Source: an uncultured Clostridia bacterium (GTDB lineage Bacteria > Bacillota > Clostridia > Saccharofermentanales > DTU023). From it: a stretch of DNA of 64,000 nucleotides. The DNA lies in the NCBI GenBank assembly GCA_946220865.1, contig CAMJYM010000010.1, positions 1-64,000 of the forward strand, in the 5' to 3' direction. Shown one piece after another: positions 57,123 to 64,000 of the stretch. Below the pieces are notes generated by a model. It had not been told where the DNA came from, did not search any database, and was given only the letters and a program-made list of their open reading frames with translations. Numbering within the stretch: position 1 is the first letter of the stretch; each line of letters starts with the position of its first letter. The position numbers and the translations under genes were made by a program.

Positions 57123-58757
57123 ATGAATAAAATGTATTACAACGGCCAGGCCCGTCGTGGCCTGGCGGTACTCTTATCTCTTTTCATCCTGATGGCTCCT
57201 GCCCCCATTCTGGCAGAAAATTTGTCAGAGGATGTTCCTCAGACCATGCAGGAATACGAAAGCCAGGCAGCACCGGAGAAAGCAATAGGCGTCGCGTCCG
57301 AAGATGGTTTTTTCACCGCCCGCCTGCAGCCGGAAATCCTCCGGCCAAAGGGAGAACTGCCTGCTTTTGCCATTCATGCCCGTCGTTTTGAGCAGGACTT
57401 TGCAGATAAGATCATTCACAATCTCATGTCCGGAGCAGAACTCTATCCGGGCCGTGAAATCGAACAGCGCCGCCTTCTCAAAGATATTGACCGATATATT
57501 GAGGAAATGAAAACGCGCTACGCCGCGGCGAATATGGATCCAAACAGCAGTGAATATTATCAGGAACTCGTGGATCTTAAAGCCCACGGTATCCCCACCT
57601 TTAATGCCTCGGCCATCCAGAAAATCGACGAGGATGGTTCCTTGCAGCTGGCGGGAAAACGTGAGGATCGTTTCCTCTACCTGGGAATTGAACAGCAGCC
57701 TGAAAATCACTATTATCGTGCCTTTTACAGAAATGCCCCCGTCGAACAGATTCCCCGTCAAATATTCGCCTTGCCTGTAACTTCGTTCCTGGAAGAAACC
57801 CGCCAGCTCCCACCGGCCCCGACGCGTGAAGAGGCAGAAGCCCGGACGGGACTGAATCTTTCCGGGATCACGGAGATTACGACTGAGCCAGAGCTGCCCC
57901 CGCTGGATTCGCAGGAAAGTTTTGCCCAGGCTGTGGCTCATCTGAGAACTAAGTTTGCCAGTCAGGATGAGAACTACCGCGATCAATGCGGCGATGCTCC
58001 TTCCTTTGGGCCCAAGGAGGCCGCCGAAAAAGCCGAAGCCTTTTTCCGAACAATCGGGATTCAAAATCTTGCTCTGGTCAGGACGGACGCAGAAGTTTTT
58101 GAGTCGATCCTCAAGAGTGAAAGCGATGGACTCAGTCAGGAAGAATTCGTGGCTCTGGCTCAGACAGGTAAGGAACTCCAGGTGCAGGAAGGTTATGAAC
58201 CCGTCTGGCATCTGGAATATCAGCCGGCCTTCGCGGGTGTTCCCTTTGCTTACGATCTTCATGCTTACAACAAACAAGCTTTTTACATGGATGAAGCTGT
58301 GTCAGCAGAAAAAACACCGGCAGAATGGACTTTTTGTCATATCGACATTTACCTGAATGACCAGGGTATCGTGGCCTTTGATGAGTATGCGCCCATGAGC
58401 GCAGAAAAACTTGAAGAAGATGCGCCCCAGCTGCTTCCTGAAAAAGAGATTCTGGAGCTGGCAAAAGAGATCCTGCCCATGAAATACACGAAAGAAAACT
58501 TCCCCACGCAGGAGCAGATTGATCTGCAAATCCAGAAGATGAGGCTTTCCTACTGGCGGGAGAAGGATCCGGAGGATCCTGAAGGCGGCCGCGTCATTCC
58601 CGTCTGGAACTTTTACGGCAGTTTCAACGCCATTTATACAGGACAAGCCAATAATAAAATGGCCATTCTTAAGGATGATCCCCGCATGGAAAACAGCCTT
58701 CTGACCCTGAATGCCATCGATGGCACAGTGGTCGAGCTGGCCCGCTTCATGCCCTGA
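57123..58757 (+). CDS. Secreted protein of unknown function (DUF6034-like)
   Basis: Protein of 544 residues with a Sec signal peptide (basic start, then GLAVLLSLFILMAPAPILA, cleavage probably after about residue 31). There is no lipobox, so it is released or wall-associated. The mature part is acidic and lacks known catalytic motifs. The C-terminal half (RVIPVWNFYGSF ... LLTLNAIDGTVVEL) recalls clostridial secreted proteins of the DUF6034/PepSY-like type, but this is a weak match. AAGGAGG precedes the ATG. It lies 127 bases behind the two-component system and is probably linked to it. Confidence 0.7.
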   Translation: MNKMYYNGQARRGLAVLLSLFILMAPAPILAENLSEDVPQTMQEYESQAAPEKAIGVASEDGFFTARLQPEILRPKGELPAFAIHARRFEQDFADKIIHNLMSGAELYPGREIEQRRLLKDIDRYIEEMKTRYAAANMDPNSSEYYQELVDLKAHGIPTFNASAIQKIDEDGSLQLAGKREDRFLYLGIEQQPENHYYRAFYRNAPVEQIPRQIFALPVTSFLEETRQLPPAPTREEAEARTGLNLSGITEITTEPELPPLDSQESFAQAVAHLRTKFASQDENYRDQCGDAPSFGPKEAAEKAEAFFRTIGIQNLALVRTDAEVFESILKSESDGLSQEEFVALAQTGKELQVQEGYEPVWHLEYQPAFAGVPFAYDLHAYNKQAFYMDEAVSAEKTPAEWTFCHIDIYLNDQGIVAFDEYAPMSAEKLEEDAPQLLPEKEILELAKEILPMKYTKENFPTQEQIDLQIQKMRLSYWREKDPEDPEGGRVIPVWNFYGSFNAIYTGQANNKMAILKDDPRMENSLLTLNAIDGTVVELARFMP

Positions 58758-59134
58758 CAAACACCTGCAATCAGCTGTTTATAAAGTTTAAGATCAAGTC
58801 GGATTTGTTAAAAAACTTAACTGAATTGCTTCAAGACCTTTGCTGACTCACTTCAAGCTATCATTAGCCCTTAGCAGCCTTATTGGCTCTTAACCAACGT
58901 TCGTCAGGTGGCCCTGAAGAACCGTGGACATGGTGCCCGCAGGAACTCCTCCTGTGGGCGCTTTTTTGGGGATGGAAAAAGAATAATTTCAAATACTTCA
59001 AAACTGCGAAAAAGAAAGTGGGAAAGAAGGTGGGGGGAGGATTTTCTGAAAAAGGCCATGTACTCCCAGGCATCGTGTTAAGCTAAAATGACTTAGCAGG
59101 ATATTTCCTGTCAGAACCAGAAAAGAGGACGATC
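58758..59134. other. Gap between the secreted protein and nitrilase genes
   Basis: This 377-base stretch holds a terminator (58935-58967) and otherwise no recognised feature. A structured RNA upstream of the terminator was considered (bases about 58860-58935), but no known RNA motif fits. Confidence 0.4.
58935..58967 (+). terminator. Rho-independent terminator
   Basis: GCCCGCAGGA and TCCTGTGGGC (58935-58944, 58950-58959) form a 10-bp stem with one wobble and a five-base loop, followed by GCTTTTTT. It lies about 180 bases after the secreted-protein stop and probably ends that transcript. Confidence 0.85.
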
Positions 59135-59950
59135 ATGAAAACTGCCATTCTGCAGATGAATAGCGGAGACTGCCCTGAAGAAAATTTGCAGTCCCTTGAG
59201 CTCATGGTGTGTGAAGCGGCGCAGGCTGGAGCGCAGCTTGTGGCAAGTCCGGAGGCTAGCCTCTATATGGGCAGAGACAAGGGGAAACACCTGGAAATTC
59301 CCGGAAAAAGCGCGGGCCTTTGCCGCTGTTCGGAACTTGCCCGAAAACTGGGAATTTTCCTGCATCTCGGCAGCTGCTACACGTCGAGCCCGGATCCTGA
59401 ACGCTTTTATAATGAAAGCTTTTTCTTTGGCCCGGATGGAAAGATCCTGGCGAATTATGCGAAAACCCATTGCTTTGATGTCTCCATTCAGGGACGGATT
59501 TATCGTGAATCCCGACATATTGAGCCGGGGAACAAGCTCGTGACTTGTCCAATACAGGTTGGAAGCGAACATTTTGTTCTGGGTTTTGCCATCTGCTATG
59601 ATCTGCGTTTTGCCGACTTATTCCACACTCTGAGCCGCAAGGGAGCCAATCTTTTTCTCGTACCCTCAGCCTTCACACAGGCGAGCGGAGAGCTTCACTG
59701 GCACATCCTGCTTCGCTCTCGTGCCCTCGATTATGGCTCTTATGTTCTGGCACCGTCTCAGTGCGGAGAAAGCAGTGAGGGCTGTTCTTATGGCCATGCG
59801 CTCATCGTGGATCCCTGTGGACACATTCTGGCTGAGGCAGGTGAACAGCCGGAGATTATTTATGCCGAACTCCGGGAAGAAGAAATTCAGAGGCAGGAAG
59901 AAAGCTTCGGCGTCCGCAAGAACCGACGAGATGATCTTTATATTTCTTAG
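59135..59950 (+). CDS. Carbon-nitrogen hydrolase (nitrilase family, Nit1/Nit2-like)
   Basis: Cytosolic amidase of 271 residues. The catalytic triad is visible: Glu in VASPEASLYMG, Lys in NYAKTHCFD, and Cys in FAICYDLRFADLF. The sequence is closest to the Nit subgroup (deaminated glutathione or omega-amidases), some of which remove waste amides made by transaminases; the actual substrate is unknown. AGAGGA precedes the ATG. It is monocistronic, ahead of the riboswitch-controlled gcd operon. Confidence 0.9.
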   Translation: MKTAILQMNSGDCPEENLQSLELMVCEAAQAGAQLVASPEASLYMGRDKGKHLEIPGKSAGLCRCSELARKLGIFLHLGSCYTSSPDPERFYNESFFFGPDGKILANYAKTHCFDVSIQGRIYRESRHIEPGNKLVTCPIQVGSEHFVLGFAICYDLRFADLFHTLSRKGANLFLVPSAFTQASGELHWHILLRSRALDYGSYVLAPSQCGESSEGCSYGHALIVDPCGHILAEAGEQPEIIYAELREEEIQRQEESFGVRKNRRDDLYIS

Positions 59951-60189
59951 ATCAGCTTTTCATGGATAGATCAGCCGTTCACAGACAGTTTCTTTTCCGC
60001 CCAGATTTTAAGGGGCTTGTATGAATGGGCCAAAAAATTCATTGGGGTTTATCAAGGCGCTGATCAGCTGCGAAGGCTGAACAATGGCCAGTGGACAAAT
60101 AAAATTCGCCAGCGTATACTGCACATGAAATCCGCAGAGGATTTCCTAAAATTTCATATATTGACGAATCTGCCCAAGGGTGCTGTCAA

Positions 60190-60335
60190 CTTTTAGTCTG
60201 ACACTGAAAAGGGAAGCAGGTGAGAATCCTGCACGATCCGGTCACTGTGATGGAAGAGCAGCCGCAGAGCCATTGTTCGAAAGAATGAGAAGGCGCGGCA
60301 TGTGAAGAAGCCTAAGTCAGGAGACCTGCCCTGGG
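60190..60335 (+). ncRNA. Cobalamin riboswitch upstream of the gcd operon
   Basis: The leader contains AAAAGGGAAGCAGGTGAGAA, TCCTGCACGATCCGGTCACTG, GCCATTG, GAGAAGGCGCGGCATGTGAAG and the B12 box AAGTCAGGAGACCTGCC (60314-60330). These are the conserved parts of the cobalamin element in order and spacing. A terminator-like hairpin follows (60378-60414). The first substantial genes behind it encode the biotin-dependent decarboxylase, which does not use B12. The flank 59951-60189 has no gene. Confidence 0.95.
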
Positions 60336-60377
60336 TAAACCGAGAAGCTTCCGCAGAAAGAGACTGGTTGCCCGTGC

Positions 60378-60414
60378 ATAGCTGGGTGTTCTTTTCGATT
60401 ATCAGCTGTTTTTT
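60378..60414 (+). terminator. Putative riboswitch terminator
   Basis: ATAGCTG and CAGCTGT (60378-60384, 60403-60409) can pair over 7 bp with one wobble and an 18-base loop, and six T residues follow. It lies 43 bases after the B12 box, the usual place for an intrinsic terminator controlled by the aptamer. The stem is short, so confidence is moderate. Confidence 0.6.
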
Positions 60415-60467
60415 AGCAAACTGTCATCGATTTGCGGAGAAAATAAGTGATAGCGAAAGGACACAAG

Positions 60468-60575
60468 ATGCAACGTCAAAGCTTAACTGTTTCAGAGCGT
60501 TATGCTCTTTCTTCGCACCTCCGAGGGCCCCTGGCACCGGTGGTGTTTCTTTTTTATTCACTCAGAACCATATGA
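60468..60575 (+). CDS. Possible 35-residue leader ORF
   Basis: An ATG with AAAGGA 6 bases upstream opens a 35-codon frame (MQRQSLTVSERYALSS and on to SLRTI) between the riboswitch terminator and gcdD. No homology is recognised. It may be a leader peptide, a remnant of a gene once controlled by the riboswitch, or noise. Confidence 0.25.
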   Translation: MQRQSLTVSERYALSSHLRGPLAPVVFLFYSLRTI

Positions 60576-60624
60576 TATTTTGCTCCTTTACTGTCTGGTA
60601 GAGGGGCTTTGAGGTGTTTCGGTG

Positions 60625-60933
60625 ATGCCTGAAATTTTTTTAATTGCCCTTGTAGGCTTTTTTATCGTCTTTATGGTTCTGCTCCTGATCTGCGGCGCCA
60701 TTAAGGTCATGGGCTGGATTCTGGGAAAACTGGGGAAGAGCGACCCGCATAACCAGTGTATTCCGGCGAGCTCATCGGTTCAGCAAAAAGTGTCTGCCAT
60801 ACAGCGGTCGGACTCTGGTTCAGCAATTTCTGATGAATTGCTTCTGGCGCTCATCACTTCTGCGTTGATGGAAGAAAACGGATGGAGCGGCGAAGAATTC
60901 CAATTTTTATCTATTGAAGAGCGAGCGGTGTAA
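60625..60933 (+). CDS. gcdD: Sodium-pump decarboxylase small membrane subunit (OadG/GcdD-like)
   Basis: Protein of 102 residues with one N-terminal transmembrane helix (FLIALVGFFIVFMVLLLICGAI) and a hydrophilic tail, the layout of the gamma/delta subunits that assemble sodium-translocating decarboxylases. The ATG at 60625 is chosen, with GAGGTG before it. The C-terminal part (SDELLLALITSALMEE) recalls the OadG tail. First gene of the gcd operon. Confidence 0.8.
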   Translation: MPEIFLIALVGFFIVFMVLLLICGAIKVMGWILGKLGKSDPHNQCIPASSSVQQKVSAIQRSDSGSAISDELLLALITSALMEENGWSGEEFQFLSIEERAV

Positions 60934-60968
60934 GCCGGTCATTAAGCAGAAAAAACAGTGAGGATCTT

Positions 60969-61406
60969 ATGAAATATTGGGTGAGCGTCAACGGAAAAAA
61001 GTACGAAGTCGAAGTCGAGCGCAAAGGGGACTACACCCTTCTGGCCAAATCCTATGAAAGTGCGGCTCCCATCGCCGTGCCTGCAGCAGCACCGGCGGCT
61101 GCTATGCCTGTTCCTGAAGCAGCGGCTCCGGTAGCCGCTGCTCCGCAGATCCGGGCAAAGGAAGCAACAGAAAAAACGAGCGCGGAGGCAGGAAGTCTGA
61201 ACAGCCCTTTTCCGGGGAAAGTGCTGGAAGTAATGGTGCAAGTGGGACAAAAAGTCATGCAGGGCAGCACCGTCCTGATTCTGGAAGCGATGAAAATGGA
61301 AACTGAACTCGCCGCACCGCTCTCAGGAACTGTCCGTGAGATTCGCGTCAAAGCCGGGGATAAGGTCGATACCGGCGAGCTGCTGCTTCTGATTTCGGCG
61401 GAGTAA
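60969..61406 (+). CDS. gcdC: Biotin carrier subunit of glutaconyl-CoA decarboxylase
   Basis: Carries the carboxyl group on biotin from the carboxyltransferase to the membrane pump. The biotin site is EAMKME (K109) in a standard lipoyl/biotinyl domain (about 76-145). It is preceded by an Ala/Pro-rich flexible linker (31-62) and a short N-terminal assembly segment. 145 residues. GAGG lies 6 bases before the ATG. Confidence 0.95.
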   Translation: MKYWVSVNGKKYEVEVERKGDYTLLAKSYESAAPIAVPAAAPAAAMPVPEAAAPVAAAPQIRAKEATEKTSAEAGSLNSPFPGKVLEVMVQVGQKVMQGSTVLILEAMKMETELAAPLSGTVREIRVKAGDKVDTGELLLLISAE

Positions 61407-61410
61407 GCGC

Positions 61411-62562
61411 ATGGACGTTCTGGCTATTTTTCAGAAAATGTGGGAGGGCTCAGGCTTTGCCGCGATGCAGTGGCGAAACATGCTGATGCTCCTCATCTCT
61501 TTTGTCCTGCTCTATCTGGCCATTCATAAAAAGTTTGAGCCTCTGCTCCTCCTGCCTATTGCCTTTGGCATGCTCCTGGCTAATCTGCCTGCAGGCCATC
61601 TGATGTACGATGCCGTGGCAGATGGAGGAGCCTGGTATCAGTCGGGCATTTTGCAGATTATCTACAGCGGAGTGAAGAGCACGGTCTTTCCCTGCCTCAT
61701 CTTTCTCTGTGTCGGCGCGATGACGGACTTTGGTCCCATGATCGCAAATCCGCTCAGCATTCTGATGGGTGCAGGGGCTCAATTTGGCATCTATTTTGTC
61801 TTTCTTGTCGCTTCCCTGAGCGGCGTTTTTACACTGAAAGAAGCAGCGGCAATTTCGATTATCGGAGGTGCCGATGGGCCGACGGCCATTTATTCCGCGC
61901 TTATTATGGCTCCTCATCGCCTGGCTCCCATTGCCATTGCTGCTTACTCTTATATGGCTTTGATTCCGCTGATTCAGCCTCCAATCATGAGATTGATGAC
62001 CACCAGCAAAGAACGGAAGATCCGTATGCAGCAAAAACGCAAGGTGAGCAAAGCGGAAAAAATCATCTTCCCCATCTTTGTGACCGTGCTTTGCTGCCTG
62101 ATTCTCCCCAGCGTCGCCCCTCTTCTGGGCATGCTGATGCTGGGGAATCTGATCCGCGAGTCTGGCGTGGTCGAACGTCTGCGCGATACTGCGGAAAACG
62201 CTCTCTGCAATATTCTGACGATCTGTCTCGGCGTCACGGTCGGTGCCACGGCGGACGGCGAGGTTTTTCTGCGTCTGGAAACCGTATTGATCATTCTCAT
62301 GGGCCTGCTGGCTTTTATATTTTCGACAGTAGGCGGACTGCTCATCGGCAAGCTGCTCTCCTGGCTGACGCATGGAAAGATCAACCCTCTGATTGGCGCT
62401 GCCGGGGTTTCCGCTGTGCCGATGGCGGCCAGGGTGGCGCATCAGGAAGGGCAGAAGGCCGATCCTGAAAATTATCTCCTTATGCACGCCATGGGGCCCA
62501 ATGTGGCCGGGGTCATCGGTTCAGCCGTTGCCGCCGGTTTCTTTCTGGCGCTCTTCGGCTGA
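61411..62562 (+). CDS. gcdB: Sodium-translocating decarboxylase beta subunit
   Basis: Membrane pump of 383 residues that decarboxylates carboxybiotin and exports sodium ions. It has about ten hydrophobic segments. Conserved stretches include SIIGGADGPTAIY (sodium-site region), PLIQPPIMRLMT and GAAGVSAVPMAARVAHQEGQ. Starts 5 bases after the gcdC stop with GGAG upstream, so they are tightly coupled. Confidence 0.96.
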   Translation: MDVLAIFQKMWEGSGFAAMQWRNMLMLLISFVLLYLAIHKKFEPLLLLPIAFGMLLANLPAGHLMYDAVADGGAWYQSGILQIIYSGVKSTVFPCLIFLCVGAMTDFGPMIANPLSILMGAGAQFGIYFVFLVASLSGVFTLKEAAAISIIGGADGPTAIYSALIMAPHRLAPIAIAAYSYMALIPLIQPPIMRLMTTSKERKIRMQQKRKVSKAEKIIFPIFVTVLCCLILPSVAPLLGMLMLGNLIRESGVVERLRDTAENALCNILTICLGVTVGATADGEVFLRLETVLIILMGLLAFIFSTVGGLLIGKLLSWLTHGKINPLIGAAGVSAVPMAARVAHQEGQKADPENYLLMHAMGPNVAGVIGSAVAAGFFLALFG

Positions 62563-62613
62563 GAAAGTTAAAAACTCCGCGCACAGGCGGGGAGAATATA
62601 GAAAGAAGACAAG

Positions 62614-64000
62614 ATGAAACGATATTCCATGCCGGCCAGTTTTGAAAATCTGCCTATTCTTGGTCAGAGAGCTGTCCGTCCAGATCCCGGGAATGAAGCA
62701 AAGCTTATGGCGGTAGAGGCAGAAATCCACCGGGAAATTCAGCAAGTGACAGCAGCGGGGCGGGCGGATGCTTCCCTCAATGCGGACGGTCAGCTCACAG
62801 CCCTGCAGCGCATCCTGAGCCTTGTGGACCAGGAAATTTTTCTCCCTCTCAATTCACTCTACAACCCGGAGGAGAATGACAACGGATCGACGGCTATCCT
62901 CAAAGGCCTCGGCAAAATTGAGGGGCGCTGGGCGCTCATTGTGGCTTCGGATAACAAAAAACTTGCCGGAGCCTGGGTGCCGGGCCAATCAGAAAATCTG
63001 CTGCGTGCTTCGGATACGGCGAAGCGCCTGCGCATCCCCCTAGTTTACCTGCTGAACTGCAGTGGGGTAAAGCTGGACGAGCAGGAAAAAGTTTATGCGA
63101 ACCGTCGCGGCGGCGGGGCCCCTTTCTATCGCAACGCGGAACTCAATCAGCTGGGCATTCCTGTGATCGTCGGCATCTGGGGAACCAATCCCGCGGGTGG
63201 CGGTTATCATGCCATCTCCCCCACCATCCTCATCGCCCATAAAAAAGCCAATATGGCCGTGGGCGGAGCGGGCATCCTGAGCGGCATGAACCCTAAGGGC
63301 TACATCGACGAGGAGGGGGCTCAGCAAATCGTTGAAGCGAGTGCGAAGAACAAGTCAGCTCCTCCCGGTTCCATCGGCATCCACTATGAAAAAACAGGGT
63401 TCTTCCGAGAAGTTTACGCAGAAGAAGAAGGAGTCATTGCGGCCATTCGCAAGTATCTTTCTTACCTGCCTGCCTATCATCCTGACTTCTTTCGTGTGGC
63501 AGAACCGATGCCGCCACGCTTCGAGGGCAAGGAGCTTTATTCACTCCTGCCGGTCAATACGAAGAAGGCCTATGATGCCAGGGAAATTCTCGCGCGCCTG
63601 CTCGATGGCAGTGAGTTTGCCGAGTATAAACCCGCTTATGGGCCGGAAATTCTTTGTGGCATGTGCCGGCTGTCGGGATTCCCGCTTGGCCTTGTGGCCA
63701 ACAGCGGGCAGTTGCTCATGAACTATCCCAAGTATCGACAAAACTCGGTGGGTCTGGGCAGCAAGCTCTACCGTGAGGGTCTCATCAAGATGAGTGAGTT
63801 TGTGACCCTCTGCGCCCGTGATCGCCTGCCGATCATCTGGCTGCAGGATACGACCGGAATTGATGTTGGTGATGAGGCAGAAGAAGCAGAACTTCTGGGC
63901 CTGGGCCAGTCTCTGATCTATTCCATTCAGAATTCAGATCTGCCGCAGATGGAAATCACCCTGCGCAAGGGAACGGCAGCGGCACACTATGTTCTGGGCG
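62614..64000 (+). CDS. gcdA: Glutaconyl-CoA decarboxylase alpha subunit (partial)
   Basis: Carboxyltransferase that moves the carboxyl group from glutaconyl-CoA to biotin, giving crotonyl-CoA. The frame is open to the window end (462 codons; the family has about 587). It closely follows the Acidaminococcus GcdA pattern: ASDNKKLAGAWVPGQ, NRRGGG, GTNPAGGGYHAISPT, WLQDTTGIDVGD and ELLGLGQSLIYSIQ. This places it in the GcdA group rather than the methylmalonyl- or propionyl-CoA group. The step belongs to the 2-hydroxyglutarate route of glutamate fermentation. The 3' end is missing from the window. Confidence 0.95.
   Translation, partial: MKRYSMPASFENLPILGQRAVRPDPGNEAKLMAVEAEIHREIQQVTAAGRADASLNADGQLTALQRILSLVDQEIFLPLNSLYNPEENDNGSTAILKGLGKIEGRWALIVASDNKKLAGAWVPGQSENLLRASDTAKRLRIPLVYLLNCSGVKLDEQEKVYANRRGGGAPFYRNAELNQLGIPVIVGIWGTNPAGGGYHAISPTILIAHKKANMAVGGAGILSGMNPKGYIDEEGAQQIVEASAKNKSAPPGSIGIHYEKTGFFREVYAEEEGVIAAIRKYLSYLPAYHPDFFRVAEPMPPRFEGKELYSLLPVNTKKAYDAREILARLLDGSEFAEYKPAYGPEILCGMCRLSGFPLGLVANSGQLLMNYPKYRQNSVGLGSKLYREGLIKMSEFVTLCARDRLPIIWLQDTTGIDVGDEAEEAELLGLGQSLIYSIQNSDLPQMEITLRKGTAAAHYVLG

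Noticed and set aside
58860..58935. Possible structured RNA (T-box or SRP-like) before the terminator
   Set aside because: The T-box AGGGTGG...CCGCG core and the SRP GGAAG/AGCA loop are both absent; only the terminator hairpin is convincing.
60302..60601. 99-codon plus-strand frame starting in the B12 box
   Set aside because: It begins inside the riboswitch, has no ribosome binding site and passes through the terminator hairpin.

Overview
The window looks like the origin-proximal chromosome of an anaerobic member of the Bacillota, probably class Clostridia. The evidence is the dnaA-dnaN-recF-remB-gyrB block, AddAB rather than RecBCD, strong AGGAGG-type ribosome binding sites, class II and class III ribonucleotide reductases with no class I enzyme in view, and a biotin-dependent sodium-pumping glutaconyl-CoA decarboxylase of the kind used by glutamate fermenters. 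I could not assign a genus. No rRNA, tRNA, CRISPR array or complete insertion sequence was recognised.

Layout. 0-0.4 kb: two ParB (parS) sites. 0.4-7 kb: gyrB, remB, recF, dnaN and dnaA, all on the minus strand, with DnaA-box-like repeats on both sides of dnaA (probable oriC). 7.4-16.6 kb, minus strand: a DUF3783 protein, cardiolipin synthase, mutM, nadE, a NatAB-type ABC exporter and enolase. 17-28.7 kb, plus strand: addB-addA, then nrdJ (B12-dependent ribonucleotide reductase) with a cobalamin adenosyltransferase. 28.7-31.4 kb: a small, AT-richer accessory patch with a decayed ATP-binding gene, a TfoX-like protein, acylphosphatase and a HicAB toxin-antitoxin pair. 31.5-36.1 kb, plus strand: an M81 peptidase, a creatininase-family amidohydrolase, an M42 aminopeptidase and an RpiR regulator. 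36.1-44.4 kb, minus strand: an operon reading gntR - 52-codon gene - gntR - potABCD-like transporter - frlB-like deglycase - frlD-like kinase. 44.6-47.4 kb, minus strand: nrdD-nrdG. 47.8-49.8 kb: a GntR/ABC YtrAB-type operon. 49.8-60 kb: a DUF1275 membrane protein, a U32 peptidase, an MFS transporter and the remnant of a second one, a two-component system with a secreted protein, and a nitrilase-family hydrolase. 60.2-64 kb: a cobalamin riboswitch followed by the gcd operon, cut by the window end inside gcdA.

Two themes connect distant parts. First, vitamin B12 economy: nrdJ and its adenosyltransferase sit together, while two cobalamin riboswitches precede operons whose enzymes do not need B12, nrdDG and gcd. 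Candidate NrdR boxes lie in front of both reductase loci. The simplest reading is that ample adenosylcobalamin turns off the B12-free reductase and, more surprisingly, the glutaconyl-CoA decarboxylase branch of glutamate fermentation. Second, the 31.5-44.4 kb region reads as one catabolic locus: a polyamine-type ABC importer, Amadori-compound kinase and deglycase homologues, three hydrolases and three regulators. Its substrate is unknown; glycated amines or peptides are the obvious candidates.

Other points of interest are DnaA substitutions in the base-reading motif next to non-canonical box-like repeats, an NAD synthetase whose glutaminase domain seems to have lost its catalytic residues, and a GyrB with a long acidic N-terminal extension. 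All alignments were made by eye, so family assignments for well-known enzymes are firm while substrate and regulatory claims are inference.
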